From NCBI GenBank assembly GCA_944989445.1, contig CALYLW010000547.1, forward strand, positions 186,001 through 250,000: DNA of 64,000 bases, written 5' to 3'. The notes beneath the pieces were generated by a model, which saw nothing but the letters and a program-made list of their open reading frames with translations, was not told the origin of the DNA and ran no database searches. The DNA is from Ampullaceana balthica (Eukaryota; Mollusca; Gastropoda; Lymnaeidae). Positions 37,309 through 50,700 of the stretch are shown one piece after another. How positions within the stretch are numbered: position 1 is the first letter of the stretch; every line of letters starts with the position of its first letter. The position numbers and the translations under genes are program-made.

Positions 37309-38069
37309 AACTTCATCAATCACATCTGTCGCTCTGCCTAGACTGCCATTCGTCAGATCAGCTCAATCCGTCATTACTTAACAGTTAGTGCAACAAAAAC
37401 TCTAGTCTGTGCTCTTGTACTAGCTCGTATGGATTTCTGCAATTCTCTTCTGTCAGGTGCGCCAAAACAATGCATTGAAAAACTACAGAAAGTTCAAAAT
37501 TCAGCTGCCGACTGGTGCTCAAGGCAAAAAAACATGACCATGTTACTCCACTTCTTCGCTCACTTCATTGGCTGCCTATACAAGCCCGTATTGATTACAA
37601 ACTGGCCGTTCTCTGCCACAACTTCTTTTCGGACTCATGCCCATCGTATCTTACTGAACTTTTGTCGGTCTACTGTCCCACTCGCCAGCTACGATCTTCT
37701 GCAGACACACGCGTTCTCTCAGTTCCTACGACACGCACCAAAACATTTGGTGAAAGGTCGTTATCTTTTTGTGCAGCCAAACAATGGAATTCTCTACCAT
37801 TATACTTACGTAGTATTCAAACAACCAAGTCCTTCAAGACTGCACTTAAGACACATCTTTTCAAAATTTATTTTCAAAATTAATGAAACTACATTTCTTC
37901 TAAATGATTAACGTAGCTTATGTATAATGTACTGTAATTTTTGTGTTTGTCATGATATGAAAGTTAATTTAATACTTATAGGTATGTTATTTCTTTCATG
38001 TAAAGCGCTGTGAGCCCAGTTCCTTACTGGGATACAGCGCTATATAAATAATCAATTTATTATTATTAT
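37309..38069 (+). mobile_element. Second LINE, 5' truncated (CR1/L2-like C-terminal end and 3'UTR)
   Basis: Translating from 37309 gives NFINHICRSA, a stop, then RQISSIRHYLTVSATKTLV and LARMDFCNSLLSGAPK, the typical C-terminal region of CR1/L2-type ORF2. A frame shift near 37510 moves the rest to the frame KHDHVTPLLRSLHWLPIQAR...GERSLSFCAAKQWNSLP, which ends near 37883. The 3'UTR has the GCGCTGTGAGCCC/GCGCTATATAAA motif and an (ATT)n tail. Non-functional. A shorter copy of the same tail is in POLG2 intron 4. Confidence 0.92.
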
Positions 38070-38740
38070 TAGTGAATTATTTTAGGATTTAGTATTTAGC
38101 CTCTGGACTTTTGGATTATTGCTGTATTATTTTACTTTAACTTTACTTTATTTAGTGTCTTTAAAAACTTTAGTAAGTAACTTAGTATTATATTGAGTTA
38201 TTAAGTGAAGTGTCAATTCAAGTGTTTAAAAAATTTTAAATGAGCTTTCTGACTTTATGGCTAACTAAGGCCAAGGCTTAGGCTTCTTTTTTTTAACTTT
38301 TTTAAGTTTTATAATTTATGATTCATGTCCCATATTCATAACATTGAAGGTAATAATTATAATAATGCATTTGGTATCGTGTATAGTAAAAGTAATTTAA
38401 TTAAAAGTGAGGAAGGTCATACTTGTAATTGCTAAAACTAAAAGTAAAAGCCTAAAAGTCAAGTAGTTAAGTAGACTGTAGACGTAAATTCGTATATTAT
38501 TATCATTATGAATTTAAAAAAGAAAATAAAAGTAGATCAAAGCACTTCTGGTTCCGGTGCAAGATTATTCTGATTATAAAAGATTAGGAAATTCCCATTG
38601 TAGCAACCAATAAAATCACTAATCACAAGATCCTTTAGAAACAAGATGGTGACAGTTCGTGTAAATTTAACATTAACATCAACAAACAAAAGACAAAAGA
38701 AAATGAAAAAATTAAAATGAACAGATAAAGATCTAACAAA
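38070..38740 (+). promoter_or_regulatory. DAGLB 5' flank and 5'UTR
   Basis: 670 bp between the LINE tail and the DAGLB start codon. It is AT-rich with no obvious core promoter. A non-coding first exon further upstream cannot be excluded. Confidence 0.3.
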
Positions 38741-41700
38741 ATGCCAGGACTTGTATTATTTCGAAGACGATGGGCTATTTCAAGTGATGATTTTGTTTAT
38801 CCGGGAATTGGGGATGGTCTAATCAGGATCGCATGGTAAAATTTTTATTATTTTTTGTTTTTTAATTTAATTATTTATTAATTTATTACTAGGCTTTTTC
38901 AAAAGCCCAAGTAACTTAGGGGCCGTCCATAAAATACGTCACGCTCCAGAGGGGGTGTAAGAAAGTGTGACGAGTCTGGCCATTTGTGATGTCACGACGA
39001 TGTTTTATATTAAATTTTAATTGTTTTGTTAAAAAAATTATTTTTTATTTTTGAAAGTCTGACGTACTTTAGGGGGCGGGGGGTGGGTCTGAGATTTGTG
39101 AAGGGGGGGGGGTAAAATTGTCAAAAATAGCTTGACATACTTTATGATTATGGACGGCCCCTTATCCTTGTTTGATAAATACAAAATATTAAACTTCCTG
39201 AAATGTACACAAACAATTATAAATTGGGTAATTGACGTTATATAATATTTTACGGCGAGAAACACCACACGCTCTGTTAATCTCGAAACTAAAATGATAC
39301 CTTTCTTTTTTAACTGCTATGGACTTTGGTACCATGTCCCTCAGTGTTACGGAATGAGGAATGAGTGACTCGGGCTTTTATATTATCTATTATAGTTTTA
39401 ATTGAAGTTTAGTTTAGTTAAGTCAATTAAGTGTTAGTGTTAAGTCACTAAACTTTGCTAAGGCTAAAGACTAAACGGAACAGTATTAAATATTAACTAA
39501 ATACTAGGGCTGCGGAAATTAACGATTAATTTCTCTATTAATCGTTAAAAATTGATTCTATTTAATTGATTAAAATAATTTTAATAGATAAAAATTCAAG
39601 AAAATATTTATAATATTTTTTTCCAATTTATTAAAAAAATTATTAATTATTAATAATTTATGTCTTTTTTTAACGTCCAATCTTCTCCCGCGCATTATTA
39701 AAATTTATTAATTTATGTAGACGTGGATTTGATAAAATAAAATTTGGTTCAAAATATTATTTTTTAAAAACATGTCAATTACCTGTTTTTGTTACTTCCT
39801 TGAGATGTTCAGTTTAATGACATCATAAATTTTAATTTTTAGCTTTAAACAAAATTAACTAAGTATTAATTCATGAAATAAATAGTTAATTTTTCAAAAG
39901 TTAACGATTAAATTTAAATTAATTGTTACCAGCCCTACTAAATACTAAATACAGTGGAACCTCTCATAACGAGCAAAATTATAATTCGTTCCAGAATCTT
40001 ACTCATTAAGATTGAGTAAAACACTCGTTAAATTAAATAATTTTTCCCATACAAATCTATTTAAAATACAATAATGATAATTTTAATGATAATACTTTCT
40101 ATGCTGAAAAAATACTCATTTTTCAAAAAATGTTATTAACATTTATTTAAATAAAATTACTGTCTGAATACAGAATTTGTCCAAACGGGCGATCATAACA
40201 CATGAAAACAATACGCTAACAGACTGGGTGCTAAACACAGACTAATGCATCAGCGTGGAAGTCATGGCTCACAAATGAATGTCAGGGAAAAATGGACTTC
40301 CCATTCTACGTAACTCGTTATGCAAAATGTCCCTCGTTTAGGTAGCAACTTCTTCATATTTTTTTGCTCGTTATGCGAATTACTCGTTATGAGAGGTTCC
40401 ACTGTATTACTAATTACTATTACGATTATTGCAAAATAAAAAATGTTTAATTAAATAAATATAATAAAATTATACTATACTATTAGAATTAGTAGTATTT
40501 GACTATAAATTATAATATAAGGTACCAATTATAAATTATAGGCCATACTGGATATTGATTGAAATTACTATTTAAAATTTTTAAATAATTAGTTAAGTCA
40601 TTAATTTTTATGCATTGCTATAAATTCACGGCTATACACTACACTTAAAATATTTAATTTAAACTATTTCCTATTCTATTTTAATAAACATTTCATTTAC
40701 TGTATGTTGTCTTCCTTCAGGCTATTGACACTTGTAATTATTCTTGCTGTTCATAAAAATGGCTTCAACTGCACATATGGACATGACCTCAAAGTGTTTT
40801 ACATTGGAACTATTGTACTCAATGGGATTGGGCTGATAACTGCAATTATATTAGTTCGAATCAGCATGAAGGTATTGTTACATCATACTTAGACTTAAAA
40901 TGAATCTTCTTACATTAGGCTTTTACAAAAATGGTGATCTATTTTGTAATATTTCAATTTATTATCACTTTTTTTAAAATCTTGACATTTTGAAAGTAGC
41001 TGACTGGACAATTTTTTATCATTCCAGGGTACAATGAAAGATGATTGGCCACGTAGGAACATAAACTATGCTTTATATGTGAAACTTTTCATGTTTGTAC
41101 CAGAAGCTTGCTGGGTCTGTGTGTCAACATACTGGGCATTTGCACATGATTATGATTGCTACTGGTCAGTATACTGGACTGCCAGGGGTGCTGTCATATG
41201 TTCATGGATCATTGGTTTCTTGACATTTGTAGCCATAGCTATTGCATTTGATCCACTAGGAACCATAATCAGGTCCAGCTCAACAACATCAGCTTCTGAA
41301 ACACTTGAGTTTGCTGGCAATAAAACTGCTAGTCAAATATGGGAAAGAAGGTTTGTTTACGTTGTATCACATTTGTTGAATGTTTACTTTCCTATTGTAT
41401 GTGTTCCAACTACGGCTGCACTGATTAGTCCAATCGTCATCAGCTTTATCGATCATTGAGCAGGTAGATTGGTATAATTTTTTTTTCTTGACCTCGTGGT
41501 CATTGGGGGTTCTTATGTTTCCATTAGAACTTTCTGGGGGCTTGGTAGACTTGGCGGCACCCATCTCCTCTCCAAGTCAGCATTGGACTGTTTAGCAATA
41601 GTCATTCATAAATATTGTTACTGTGACTAGATCCCACGCATCTCAGCTTGTGAGGCGAGGGCATTGTATCATTGGTATCATATACCATGTTAAACCAGTT

Positions 41701-44700
41701 CAATATTATTCATTTTAATTTTATTTTGGCTTATTGCCCTTTGACTATCAGGAAAAGTTACTCTGATGGCAGATGTGAATCAATAGGGACCGACCGGAAA
41801 CCGCTCCGGACATTCGCCCCGGGCGGATATCGGGTTTTTCGGAACTCACCTCGGCAAATAGTGCCCACGCAAACAAACCAAGTATCTAAAAATACCTTAA
41901 CAAATACATTTTTGGAATTCGATAAATAACAAGATTAGTATACTTACAAATTGTTAAAAATATAAGAAATGTAACATAATTATATAAATTAATAATTTGA
42001 AGTTATAAAGATATAAATTGAATAAACTCATTTTCGTAGACAATTTCGTGTTTACTTCTAGCGACTAGCGCCATGCCGCCATATTTACTAAAAAAAATTG
42101 TAACTGTTGAATAAAATAAATTCAAATTAAAGTAAATATATTAACTAAAATTAGCAGCGACTAACAGTTACAAAGTAAGTAAGTAACATATTAACAAGAG
42201 AAACCAAATTTACAAGTAATATATAATGAATTTATTGATTTAAATCTTAATAAATTAATAATCCATTCTTCTGACCATAATATCATTGCATGAAGAGTGT
42301 AGACTGGAGACCAGGGGTCGGGAAACTTTTTGTCTGAGAGAGCCATAAACACCACATATTTTGTCTGAGAGAGCCATAAACACCACATATTTTGTCTTAG
42401 AGAGCCATAAACACCACACATTTTGTCTGAGAAATTCTGTGAGAGCCATACATTGTCATTATTTTTAAACCTAAAAATCCCAGTAAAAGTAAATGTGTCA
42501 TTTCAGCACTAGAAGTACAATAATTAGGTCTCTGAATTATTTTTAATATCATTGTTATTGTTATGCTGTTTTTATATGCAATTAATATGTGTTTGAATAA
42601 ACGTTTTTTTAATTTTAATAAACGAACATTAGTCTGAGAGCCAGATGCAGCCATCAATAGAGCCACATCTGGCTCGCGAGCATGGTTTCCCGACCCCTGC
42701 TGTAGACGGTGGTAAAGTAAACAATAAAAAATACAGTCTTTAATAATTTAATAAACCAAATTGAATGCCTGAAATTAAAGTTTATTGGTAGAAAACGTGA
42801 AAGCTAAATACAAGGCGGTTATGGTTTTGCGAAATTAAGCAACCGCTAATCGTTTTAAAAACCGAAATTAATTAGGATTTCCGATTTTCGTTTAACAACC
42901 CTAGTACTCGGATTCATACCCAGATCCGGCAAATAGTACATCTAACTATTCGGATTTGGTATCCGGTAGAAAATGTCTACCCGGTTGGTCCCTATAAATC
43001 AACATAATGTAAAAGAATAACCAACCCTTAAAATGTCACTTTCATATTTCATTATTTCTTCAGCCATGGTGGCTGTGTCCTGTAATTACAGGCACAAGAT
43101 TGTACACACATTTATTTTATTTCAAATAAATCAAACTGTGGCTTAAAGTTTAAACACATGTCAGGGGAGAGAACATTTAGTTCTCATTGTAACTCTCAGT
43201 CCTGCTGGTCTGCCCAAAATTAGGGGTCTACCGATATGCATTTGTGCCAAAATTGGCGATACCGATATTACAGATATTATTTTACAGATATGAGTATTTG
43301 TTAGGACAAAAAGCAGCGGTCATATTTGATGACGTCATTCTTAAATTTATCACTCACAATTATATCATTTAAATTTGTATAAAAAGTAAAATTTACCTTA
43401 AACGAAGTTTCTGATGTGTTTACAAGTTCCAGGTCACACATCTATCATGACCTACATATGACTCCTGACAAAGCGAAGTGTCCTCTATAAAAATGTACAA
43501 ATAAAATTGGGAACTCCTTTAATTCAACCTTCAACTTTGACTCATATTTAGTTATAACCAATAGTTAAATGGATTTTGCACACTGCCACCTTTTCTGAAT
43601 GAAACAATGAGAACAAAGTAATAGTAATAGTAATAGCAATAGTAATAGTAATAGTAATAGTAATAGTAATAGCAATAGCAATAGCAATAGCAATAGCAAT
43701 AGTAATAGTAATAGCAATAGCAATAGTAATAGTAATAGTAATAGTAATAGGGTCAAAATAAGGATCAATGGTTGCCAATGACAACAAGTCTGCACACTGT
43801 ACATTTTGTTATTCCATACGAAATGAAATGTTTTAGACATCTGTGATTCTGCATGCATCTTTGCTATTAGAGCAATTACGGTATACTCGACATCGGCATC
43901 ACTTACGCGGCCGATTGCTGAGTATTTCCGAGTATACGGGCGATTCTTAACAATATCATAGCACATGGCATGCTGTATCGTGGCTGTACATATTAATACT
44001 AGGACTCTTTTCGTTCTTTCAATACCGGTATCGGGATCAATATATTATTTTGTTGAGATATTTATAAATCTAAATGATACATTTTTTCCTCAATTATTTG
44101 TGTCAAAATGTCACTTACTTGCTACCGATATTGCCGGTATCCTGATATCGGTGCCGTTATATCGGCTGGCTGATATATCGGTAGACCCTTACCCAAAATC
44201 TTAATTTCAGTAAAGAATGAAATCTGTCATAATTTTTTCAAGCTTCTGTTTAATCTTTTGCTGTATTTACAAAATTTTGTTTGGTTTAAAAAAAGAAATA
44301 TTTTAACATTACTGAATTATTCCAGATGCCGCATATTGTGCTGTTGTATACGTAACAATGAAGATACAGCACCTGCATTTACTGATGTTGGAAAGATTGT
44401 TGCTGAGTTTTTTAAAGTTAGATTTTTTATTTCTTTCATTGTTTTAAAGAGTTGTAAAATATTAACTTGTTGTGCCAACTGTTTAAAGTGTTATTTTTTT
44501 CTGACTCATTTAACTCTTGATGTCTCAAGTTCCACAACTCTGGGCTTGCCTGAATCCCCCCCCCCTCTCACCCACTTACACACCCCACCCCCCCCCCTCA
44601 CACACCCCACCTCCCCCATACATGCCAATCTGTTGGATTACATGTCACAACCCACCTGCCATATTTCACCTGTCACATCCCACCTGTCACATCCCACCTG

Positions 44701-47700
44701 TCACACCCCACATGTCACATCCCACCTGGCTAACAGTTTGTCTTGTACTATTTCTGAGTGCAGGATTTGGACTTGGTTCCCACAGATATGGCGGCTGGAC
44801 TCATGTTGGTACAGGAGAAACAAGTTCATTCTGACACACGGCTGGCAGGTGTAGAGGTGCACGGAGGCCGTCCATCTCAGCATTCAGATCCAGGCACACG
44901 GATAACAGATCCCAAGAGCTGGATGACTGTTAGTATTGGCCTCATGTTAATGGTTACTTAGCTGACATTCTATCGACCTGTAAGGATATCACTATTTCAT
45001 TCATACTCTCAGTTCTGTGATGCTCAGACATTTGTTTAAAAGTAAACAAGTTGATATCATTGAACAGCCTCATGGAAATTGGTCTTAACCAACAAAACAT
45101 TTGTAGGTCTGGACGCTCACTATAAACACACATTTAACAAAGAAAGATATCTCATCTTATCGTATCTGTTACAGACACTCCTTCTATACAGAAGATTATT
45201 GCCTCCTACGCTTATCTATGGTTTGTGTTTAGTCCTGCATTTTTATTAGAGATTTAAATGTTGATAAAGTGTTGGTTTTCCTGGATTCTTCAGGCAACCC
45301 ATTCCACGCCCGAATTCCGGACGGGAAGAAGGAAAACTTGTATGTGTTTGTTCTTGCATACAGAATAAGAAAGGTGTTTTTATCCTTATGTCTATCTGAG
45401 GGTTGAATTAAGTTATCTTTCTGTTGTATTTCTAAATTAGAATTAATTGCTTTATGTATGATAACTACTTACTCTTGGTTCTTCTATCCTCTAGTGTTTC
45501 AAGGTTTAATGATTTAACTAATGGTGTTATTCTTGTCAGTTTTGAATATTCTCCAGTAATGAATTTGGCAGCTCTTTTTTGAATTTGTTCTAGTTTATCA
45601 ATGCTTTCTTTGGTGGATGGATCCCATACAGAAGATGCATATTCTAGTACAGGTCTCACCAAAGTGAGGTAGCATTTTAGTTTTATATCTCTATTACATT
45701 TGTTAAAGTTTCTTTTTATAAAGCCTAAGGTTTTGTTTGATTTTTTAATAACTTCATTGACATGGGGATTCCATGATAGTTTCTGATTTATTATGACTCC
45801 TAAGTATTTTGCATCTTTAGTTTGGGTCAGTTCTTTTCCATGAATGAAATATGTTTTCAAACATTTAAATCAGTGCATTCATGGCAGGACAGGTCACAGA
45901 GCTGAGAACTTGAATGTTAGGTTATTACTTGTCATTAGTTGTAGTTATTTCAACATACTCCTTATTTTTAAATCCTTTATATTAACTCGTGGTGTCTGGT
46001 TGAACCCTTGATTGCTTGTCTGTCGCCAAAACTTTGGATCGATTTTTAACCCAGTTCCTTGTAAGCTAGCGAGCTGAAATTTAGCAGGCAGTTTTTTGGC
46101 AATGATAAAAACTATGTATCAAAATTTCAGATCGATCGCATGTACCGTAATTAAATTATTGAATTTTTAGATTATTTTATTTATTCCGATGTAACATGTT
46201 ATTTTTTGAGATAGAGTGTCGCGGTGCGTATTATATTGAACAACCTTTCTGTCGCGCAATAAGGTGCGTATTTTATTGACAACATTTTTTTATAACCATA
46301 TTCCTGATGGGTGCGCATTATATTAAACATGTTTTACGACACAACTACAATTTTGTATTTTTGGATGGTCTTGCGCTGCGTATTATAATGAACATTCTTT
46401 TAGTTATGTCTCGTACATAAAGGATTTATAGTGCAAAACTTGTTTTTTTACGGGTTTTTTAATTACATATTTGTTACATTGATTTACAGTTTAGAATTGT
46501 GAACATGCAACCCATAAATTTGACTTTGTTCCTGCCAGATTTTCAACATGGCTCACTACATGAAGTATGCCATGGCCAGCTATGGGTGGCCGTTCTACAT
46601 GTACCAGAACTTGTTCACGGGACTCTGTGCCTTGTTCACACAGTGCAGGTAAGATTTATACTATATTATCATGCCAGTGTCTGCATATTTTCAGTGTTTG
46701 CATCAAGCAGTCTTCCATTCTGTCTCTGTCTCTGTACACCATTTATTTATTGATGAACACAAAGTTAACAACCATTCCAAGTCAGTTTCTTTTCCAATGT
46801 TACAAATGTATGTCATGTTACAAATGTATGTCATGTTACAAATGTATGTCATGTTACAAATGTATGTCATGTTACAAATGTATGTCATGTTACAAATGTA
46901 TGTCATGTTACAAATGTATGTCATTTTACAAATGTATGTCATGTTACAAATGTATGTCATGTTACAAATGTATGTCCTGTTACACATGTATGTCATGTTA
47001 CAAATGTATGTCATGTTACAAATGTATGTCATGTTACAAATGTATGTCATGTTACAAATGTATGTCATGTTACAAATGTATGTCATGTTACAAATGTATG
47101 TCATGTTACAAATGTATGTCATTTTACAAATGTATGTCATGTTACAAGTGTATGTCATTTTACAAATGTATGTCATGTTACAAATGTATGTCATGTTACA
47201 AATGTATGTAATGTTACACATGTATGTCATGTTACAAATGTATGTCATGCTACAAATGTATGTCATGTTACAAATGTATGTCATGCTACAAATGTATGTC
47301 ATGCTACAAATGTATGTCATGCTACAAATGTATGTCATGTTACAAATGTATGTCATGTTACAAGTGTATGTCATGCTACAAATGTATGTCATGTTACAAA
47401 TGTATGTCATGTTACAAATGTATGTCATGCTACAAAGGTATGTCATGCTACAAATGTATGTCATGCTACAAATGTATGTCATGCTACAAATGTATGTCAT
47501 GCTACAAATGTATGTCATGCTACAAATGTATGTCATGCTACAAATGTATGTCATGCTACAAATGTATGTCATGCTACAAATGTATGTCATGTTACAAATG
47601 TATGTCATGTTACAAATGTATGTCATGTTACAAATGTATGTCATGTTACAAATGTATGTCATTTTACAAATGTATGTCATGTTACAAGTGTATGTCATTT

Positions 47701-50700
47701 TACAAATGTATGTCATGTTACAAATGTATGTCATGTTACAAATGTATGTCATGTTACAAATGTATGTCATGTTACAAATGTATGTCATGTTACAAATGTA
47801 TGTCATGCTACAAATGTATGTCATGTTACAAATGTATGTCATGTTACAAATGTATGTCATGCTACAAATGTATGTCATGTTACAAATGTATGTCATGCTA
47901 CAAATGTATGTCATGCTACAAATGTATGTCATGTTACAAATGTATGTCATGTTACAATGTATGTCATGCTACAAATGTATGTCATGTTACAAATGTATGT
48001 CATGCTACAAATGTATGTCATGCTACAAATGTATGTCATGTTACAAATGTATGTCATGTTACAAAGTGTATGTCATGCTACAAGTGTATGTCATGTTACA
48101 AATGTATGTCATGCTACAAATGTATGTCATGTTACAAATGTATGTCATGCTACAAATGTATGTCATGCTACAAATGTATGTCATGTTACAAATGTATGTC
48201 ATGCTACAAATGTATGTCATGCTACAAATGTATGTCATGCTACAAATGTATGTCATGCTACAAATGTATGTCATGCTACAAATGTATGTCATGCTACAAA
48301 TGTATGTCATGCTACAAATGTATGTCATGCTACAAATGTATGTCATGTTACAAATGTATGTCATGTTACAAATGTATGTCATGCTACAAATGTATGTCAT
48401 GCTACAAATGTATGTCATGCTACAAATGTATGTCATGCTACAAATGTATGTCATGCTACAAATGTATGTCATGCTACAAATGTATGTCATGCTACAAATG
48501 TATGTCATGCTACAAATGTATGTCATGCTACAAATGTATGTCATGCTACAAATGTATGTCATGCTACAAATGTATGTCATGCTACAAATGTATGTCATGC
48601 TACAAATGTATGTCATGCTACAAATGTATGTCATGCTACAAATGTATGTCATGCTACAAATGTATGTCATGCTACAAATGTATGTCATGCTACAAATGTA
48701 TGTCATGTTACAAATGTATGTCATGTTACAAATGTATGTCATGCTACAAATGTATGTCATGCTACAAATGTATGTCATGTTACAAATGTATGTCATGCTA
48801 CAAATGTATGTCATGCTACAAGTGTATGTCATGTTACAAGTGTATGTCATGTTACAAGTGTATGTCATGTTACAAGTGTATGTCATGTTACAAGTGTATG
48901 TCATGTTACAAGTGTATGTCATGTTACAAGTGTATGTCATGTTACAAGTGTATGTCATGCTACAAGTGTATGTCATGCTACAAGTGTATGTCATGTTACA
49001 AATGTATGTCATGTTACAAATGTCATGTTCTCCTCTTGTTGAAACTTTTCTCTGCCCTGCTTAGTTTCCACCAATCACTGTCAATGGTCACCTTAAACAG
49101 ATTTGGTCTAGTGCAGTGGTTCCCAACCTTTTTTGGGTGGTGACCCCTTTTTATAAAAGCCAAGTGACCCCTGACCCCCATGAAATTTAAATAAGTCATT
49201 TTCAATTTTTTAAAAATTTAAAAATAGAGCTAATTTGCATTATAGTGAATATTTTTTTAGTCGACAGTTGGCGACCACTAGAAAACCTGTCACGACCCCT
49301 TTTAAAAGGGGGTCGCGACCCACATGTTGGGAACCGCTGGTCTATTTGCCTTGACCTCAGTTAGTGCTGTACTGTAGTATACTGTTATGGTTTTTGTCAA
49401 AGTGTTTAAAGTCAAATTCACATATCATCACTTATCACATATCATCACCCATCACCACATATCACACATCTGTTATCATATCATGACACCGATCATGACA
49501 CTTATCATGACACCTATCATGACACCTATCATGACACCTATCATGACACCTATCATTACACCTATCATGACACCTATCATGACACATATCATGACACCTA
49601 TCATGACACCTATCATGACACCTATCATGACACCTATCATGACACCTATCATGACACATATGACACCTATCATGTTAAAACTGTCCATTTGAAGCCACAC
49701 GTCAGACCTTAAAGTGTTTATCTCCACCACCAAGTCCTCCGTCATAACTGGTGTCTCCAGGTGGGTCATTGTGTGAGTAGCAGACACCTGTAGAACACAC
49801 ACCAGTAGAGTAGCAGCCAATGTGCATAAACAAAACAAGTCTGTCTATATAGTTATAAGCTTACCATTTATCCCGTTTTGACCAGAATAGTTCAGGTTAA
49901 TACACCTTGCCCTGAATATTTTAATTTTTGGTCCAGCTTTGATAGAAATTAATTTCACCAGTCAATATTTTCATAAATTAATTTCACTTGTCGATATTTT
50001 CATTAATTAATTTCACCAGTCAATATTTTCATTAATTAATTTCACCAGTCAATATTAACTCTTATAATCTGATGGTAGACATTTTTAACATTAAAAATAT
50101 TTCTGCCAGGCGTGTAAAACTAGTGTTCTATCACATATGTTGAGTGTTCTGCTCATATTGTTAAGTTGTTCAGTGATTTTAAGACAAAAAGCAAACATAA
50201 AATGTTTTCATAGGAAGTAGATCTAAATGATTTATAGCAGTCAAAAATTACAATTTTACTTCTTGCGGGATTTAAGAAATTGATTAAACTGCAAAATGTG
50301 TGCACCCCCTTCTTCACTTGCACACAAACATGTCATATAATGTTGGTAATAAATACAAGTCAAGCAAAGGATTTTTGTAACCCTGTCCCCTATGACTCTA
50401 GTTCTGGGCCCTTTTTCAACTCTTTTTTTATGGAAAATATCAAATATACTCAGGGCCAATATATGGTGGGGACAACATAAGCCCAAAATATCAAATATTC
50501 TCAGGGCAAATATATGGCAGGGACAACATACACCCAAAATATCAAATATACTCAGGGCAAATATATGGCAGGGACAACATACACCCAAAATATCAAATAT
50601 ACTCAAGGCAAATATATGGTGGGGACAACATAAGCCCAAAATATCAAATATACTCAGGGCAAATATATGGTGGGGACAACATAAGCCCAAAATATCAAAT

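Noticed and set aside
41034..41459. Independent 141-residue membrane protein
   Set aside because: This is DAGLB exon 3 read from an internal Met and past its donor at 41351.
42870..42905. Second complete TAGGGTTGTTAA-family MITE
   Set aside because: Only a right end (TTAACAACCCTA) is seen; no matching left end or target duplication was found, so it is at most a fragment.
44258..44854. 198-residue plus-strand ORF
   Set aside because: It joins DAGLB exon 4 with intron 4 and exon 5 in another frame; the Pro/His-rich part is the C-rich repeat.
46567..49143. ORFs of 214, 797, 639, 361, 415 and 317 codons with MSCYKC, MYVMLQ or MTYIC repeats
   Set aside because: They lie in the 18-bp minisatellite; a unit divisible by three with no internal stop keeps frames open on both strands. 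No start context, splice link or coding character outside the array.
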